From the NCBI GenBank assembly GCA_044866695.1, contig JBIOUF010000309.1:1-6497 (forward strand): a stretch of DNA of 6,497 nt. Direction: 5' to 3'. The stretch is from JBIOUF01 sp044866695 (lineage in GTDB: Bacteria; Actinomycetota; Actinomycetes; Propionibacteriales; Nocardioidaceae). A program made the translations under genes and the position numbers. The notes beneath the pieces were generated by a model. That model was given only the letters and a program-made list of their open reading frames with translations, did no database searches and was not told the DNA's origin. Positions 5,707-6,497 of this stretch are shown here, one piece after another. The number at the start of each line of letters is the position of its first letter. Position 1 is the first letter of the stretch.

Positions 5707-6251
5707 CCGGCCGCGACGGCCGCGGCGAGGTCCTCGACCGCCCGGTCGGCCCCGGTCCGGTCGGGGTCCAGGGGCAGGTCCAGCAGGAGACCCATCAACA
5801 CGGCGTCCAGGAGCACGACCGCGCGGGCCGCCTCCGGTGCGGTCAGCCCGGCCGACCGCAGGTGTCCTTCCAGGGCCGCGGTCCACCGCGCGTTGGCCTC
5901 TCGTACCTCGGTGGCGTACGGCTCGGTGCCGAACAGGCCGAGGGCGGCCGCCTCGACGTACAGCCGCTGCAGCGGCTCGACCTCCCGGCCGCTCACCACC
6001 CGCCACAGGTCGAGCACGGCGTCCGGGACCGACGCCGAGCGCGGCATCGCCCGGACCGCCGCCACGGCCCGCTGGGTCGAGGTGCGTACCAGCGCGGCGA
6101 CCAGGTGGTCCTTGGACTCGAAGTGGTACAGCAGCATCCGGTCGCTGGTGCCGAGCGCCGCCGCCAGCGGGCGCAGGCTCAGCCCGATCAGGCCGTGCTC
6201 GAGCGCGTAGTCGGTCGCCGCCTCGGCCAGGTCGTCGCGCCGGCTGCCCAT
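5691..6251 (-). CDS. TetR-family transcriptional regulator
   Basis: This 186-residue protein has the TetR/AcrR layout. An N-terminal helix-turn-helix (about residues 8-50) contains SLRPLAAALGTSDRMLLYHF at 25-44 and the family signature YHFESKDHLV. A helical ligand-binding and dimerisation domain (about 55-186) includes LLDAVLMGLLLDLPLD near the end. The ATG at 6251 is supported by a perfect AGGAGG at 6256-6261, 4 nt before it; the longer in-frame reading to 6359 adds non-conserved residues and crosses an inverted repeat. The ligand is unknown. It is divergent from the gene starting at 6459, and two dyads there (6402-6439) are good candidates for its operators. The last 16 bp, including the TAG stop, overlap the end of mutY on the opposite strand. 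Confidence 0.93.
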   Translation of the reverse strand: MGSRRDDLAEAATDYALEHGLIGLSLRPLAAALGTSDRMLLYHFESKDHLVAALVRTSTQRAVAAVRAMPRSASVPDAVLDLWRVVSGREVEPLQRLYVEAAALGLFGTEPYATEVREANARWTAALEGHLRSAGLTAPEAARAVVLLDAVLMGLLLDLPLDPDRTGADRAVEDLAAAVAAGQGSA

Positions 6252-6275
6252 GCTGCCTCCTGCCAGGGTTCGTCT

Positions 6276-6363
6276 GGTTGTGGCCGATGCCTGCACGAAG
6301 GGCCGATTGTGGCCCTTGGCCGCAGCCTCTCTCGGAGTGTCGCTGCGGGTATCGGCCACAACC
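6276..6363. repeat. 88-bp inverted-repeat element with internal hairpins in the tetR-family 5' region
   Basis: GGTTGTGGCCGAT at 6276-6288 is repeated exactly in reverse complement at 6351-6363. The match extends to 20 bp (6276-6295 with 6344-6363) with two differences, and both are G-U pairs if the plus strand is read as RNA. Inside lies a second dyad, AAGGGCC-N6-GGCCCTT (6298-6317), with 7-bp perfect arms. A third is CCGCAGC (6320-6326) with GCTGCGG (6342-6348), which competes with the inner part of the outer stem. TTGTGGCC occurs three times (6278 and 6307 plus, 6354-6361 minus). The element ends 24 bp before the tetR-family ATG. It could be a structured leader, a small RNA, an operator cluster or a small repeat element. 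Confidence 0.7.
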
Positions 6364-6388
6364 GGGCCGACGCTCCTGCCGGCACGGA

Positions 6389-6418
6389 TTGCCCGGGTCC
6401 TGTAGTAGGTGCTACATT
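6389..6418 (+). promoter_or_regulatory. Candidate promoter of the gene starting at 6459
   Basis: TTGCCC (6389-6394) and TACATT (6413-6418) are separated by 18 bp, giving a plausible sigma-70-type promoter with an expected start near 6425. The -10 box overlaps the first operator-like dyad and the start site would lie just before the second. That arrangement suits repression. Confidence 0.45.
6402..6415. promoter_or_regulatory. Candidate TetR-type operator 1
   Basis: GTAGTAGGTGCTAC is a dyad with GTAG/CTAC arms, extended by one base to TGTAG-N6-CTACA (6401-6416). It overlaps the -10 box of the rightward promoter. A closely related dyad lies 24 bp downstream. Assignment to the adjacent TetR-family protein rests on position and form. 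Confidence 0.5.
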
Positions 6419-6425
6419 ACCGGTT

Positions 6426-6439
6426 GTAGCGGTCGCTAC
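6426..6439. promoter_or_regulatory. Candidate TetR-type operator 2
   Basis: GTAGCGGTCGCTAC has perfect 6-bp arms around a 2-bp centre. It shares GTAG and CTAC ends and the 14-bp length with operator 1, and the centres are 24 bp apart. The half-sites in between also form GCTACA-N8-TGTAGC (6411-6430), so the true pairing of half-sites is uncertain. Confidence 0.5.
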
Positions 6440-6458
6440 GTCGACGACGGAGGAGACC

Positions 6459-6497
6459 ATGTACGCCGCGCTCGGGCTGCTCGCCCTGGCCGTGGCC
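6459..6497 (+). CDS. N terminus of a probable membrane or exported protein (cut by window end)
   Basis: Only 13 codons are visible (MYAALGLLALAVA). The ATG has a strong Shine-Dalgarno sequence, GGAGGAG at 6449-6455. The visible residues are almost all hydrophobic, which suggests an N-terminal transmembrane segment or signal anchor. The gene is divergent from the TetR-family regulator, with a promoter and two operator-like dyads upstream, so it is the likely target of that regulator. The family cannot be named from this fragment. Confidence 0.7.
   Translation, partial: MYAALGLLALAVA

Noticed and set aside
4642..6006. Minus-strand open frame of 454 codons across mutY
   Set aside because: It is an Arg/Gly/Pro-rich shadow of mutY and the tetR-family gene, with no recognisable domain.

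Overview
The window is very GC-rich with tight spacing, GTG as well as ATG starts, and several start codons lacking a Shine-Dalgarno sequence but preceded by a TAnnnT -10 box. Together with the order radA - disA - conserved membrane protein - mutY, this points to a high-GC actinobacterium (Actinomycetota). A Nocardioidaceae-like lineage is a guess. In Mycobacterium tuberculosis the same genes occur as Rv3585 (radA), Rv3586 (disA), Rv3587c (membrane protein), Rv3588c (canB) and Rv3589 (mutY). Here canB is absent from between the membrane protein and mutY.

Layout. 1-85 is non-coding and holds one GC-rich hairpin. A LacI-family repressor (minus, 86-1111) is divergent from radA (plus, 1242-2645). 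The 130 bp between them carry a 12-bp CG-centred palindrome, a likely LacI-family operator, next to the repressor start. They also carry a good match to the actinobacterial LexA-independent DNA-damage promoter (RecA-NDp/PafBC type, TGTCRGTG-N8-TAnnnT) just before radA. disA (plus, 2694-3779) follows radA after 48 bp with its own RBS and a possible -10 box. A membrane-anchored extracytoplasmic protein (minus, 3801-4631) converges on disA and is divergent from mutY (plus, 4828-5706). The 196 bp between these two hold a 22-bp tandem repeat (three copies plus a partial one) and a G-rich run. A TetR-family regulator (minus, 5691-6251) overlaps the 3' end of mutY tail to tail by 16 bp. It is divergent from a gene that starts at 6459 and runs out of the window. 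The 207 bp between them hold a long inverted repeat with internal hairpins, a promoter, and two related operator-like dyads.

Function. radA, disA and mutY form a genome-maintenance cluster. RadA is a RecA-assisting branch-migration ATPase. DisA is the DNA-scanning di-adenylate cyclase that makes c-di-AMP and is known to be restrained by RadA in Bacillus and mycobacteria. MutY removes adenine opposite 8-oxoguanine. The damage-type promoter before radA would couple RadA, and perhaps DisA by read-through, to DNA damage. The two regulators at the edges look like local or autogenous regulators not tied to DNA repair.

The most interesting parts are non-coding: the damage-type radA promoter, the folded 6276-6363 element, the 22-bp repeats before mutY, and the twin operators before the last gene. 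No mobile element, CRISPR array, tRNA or rRNA was recognised.
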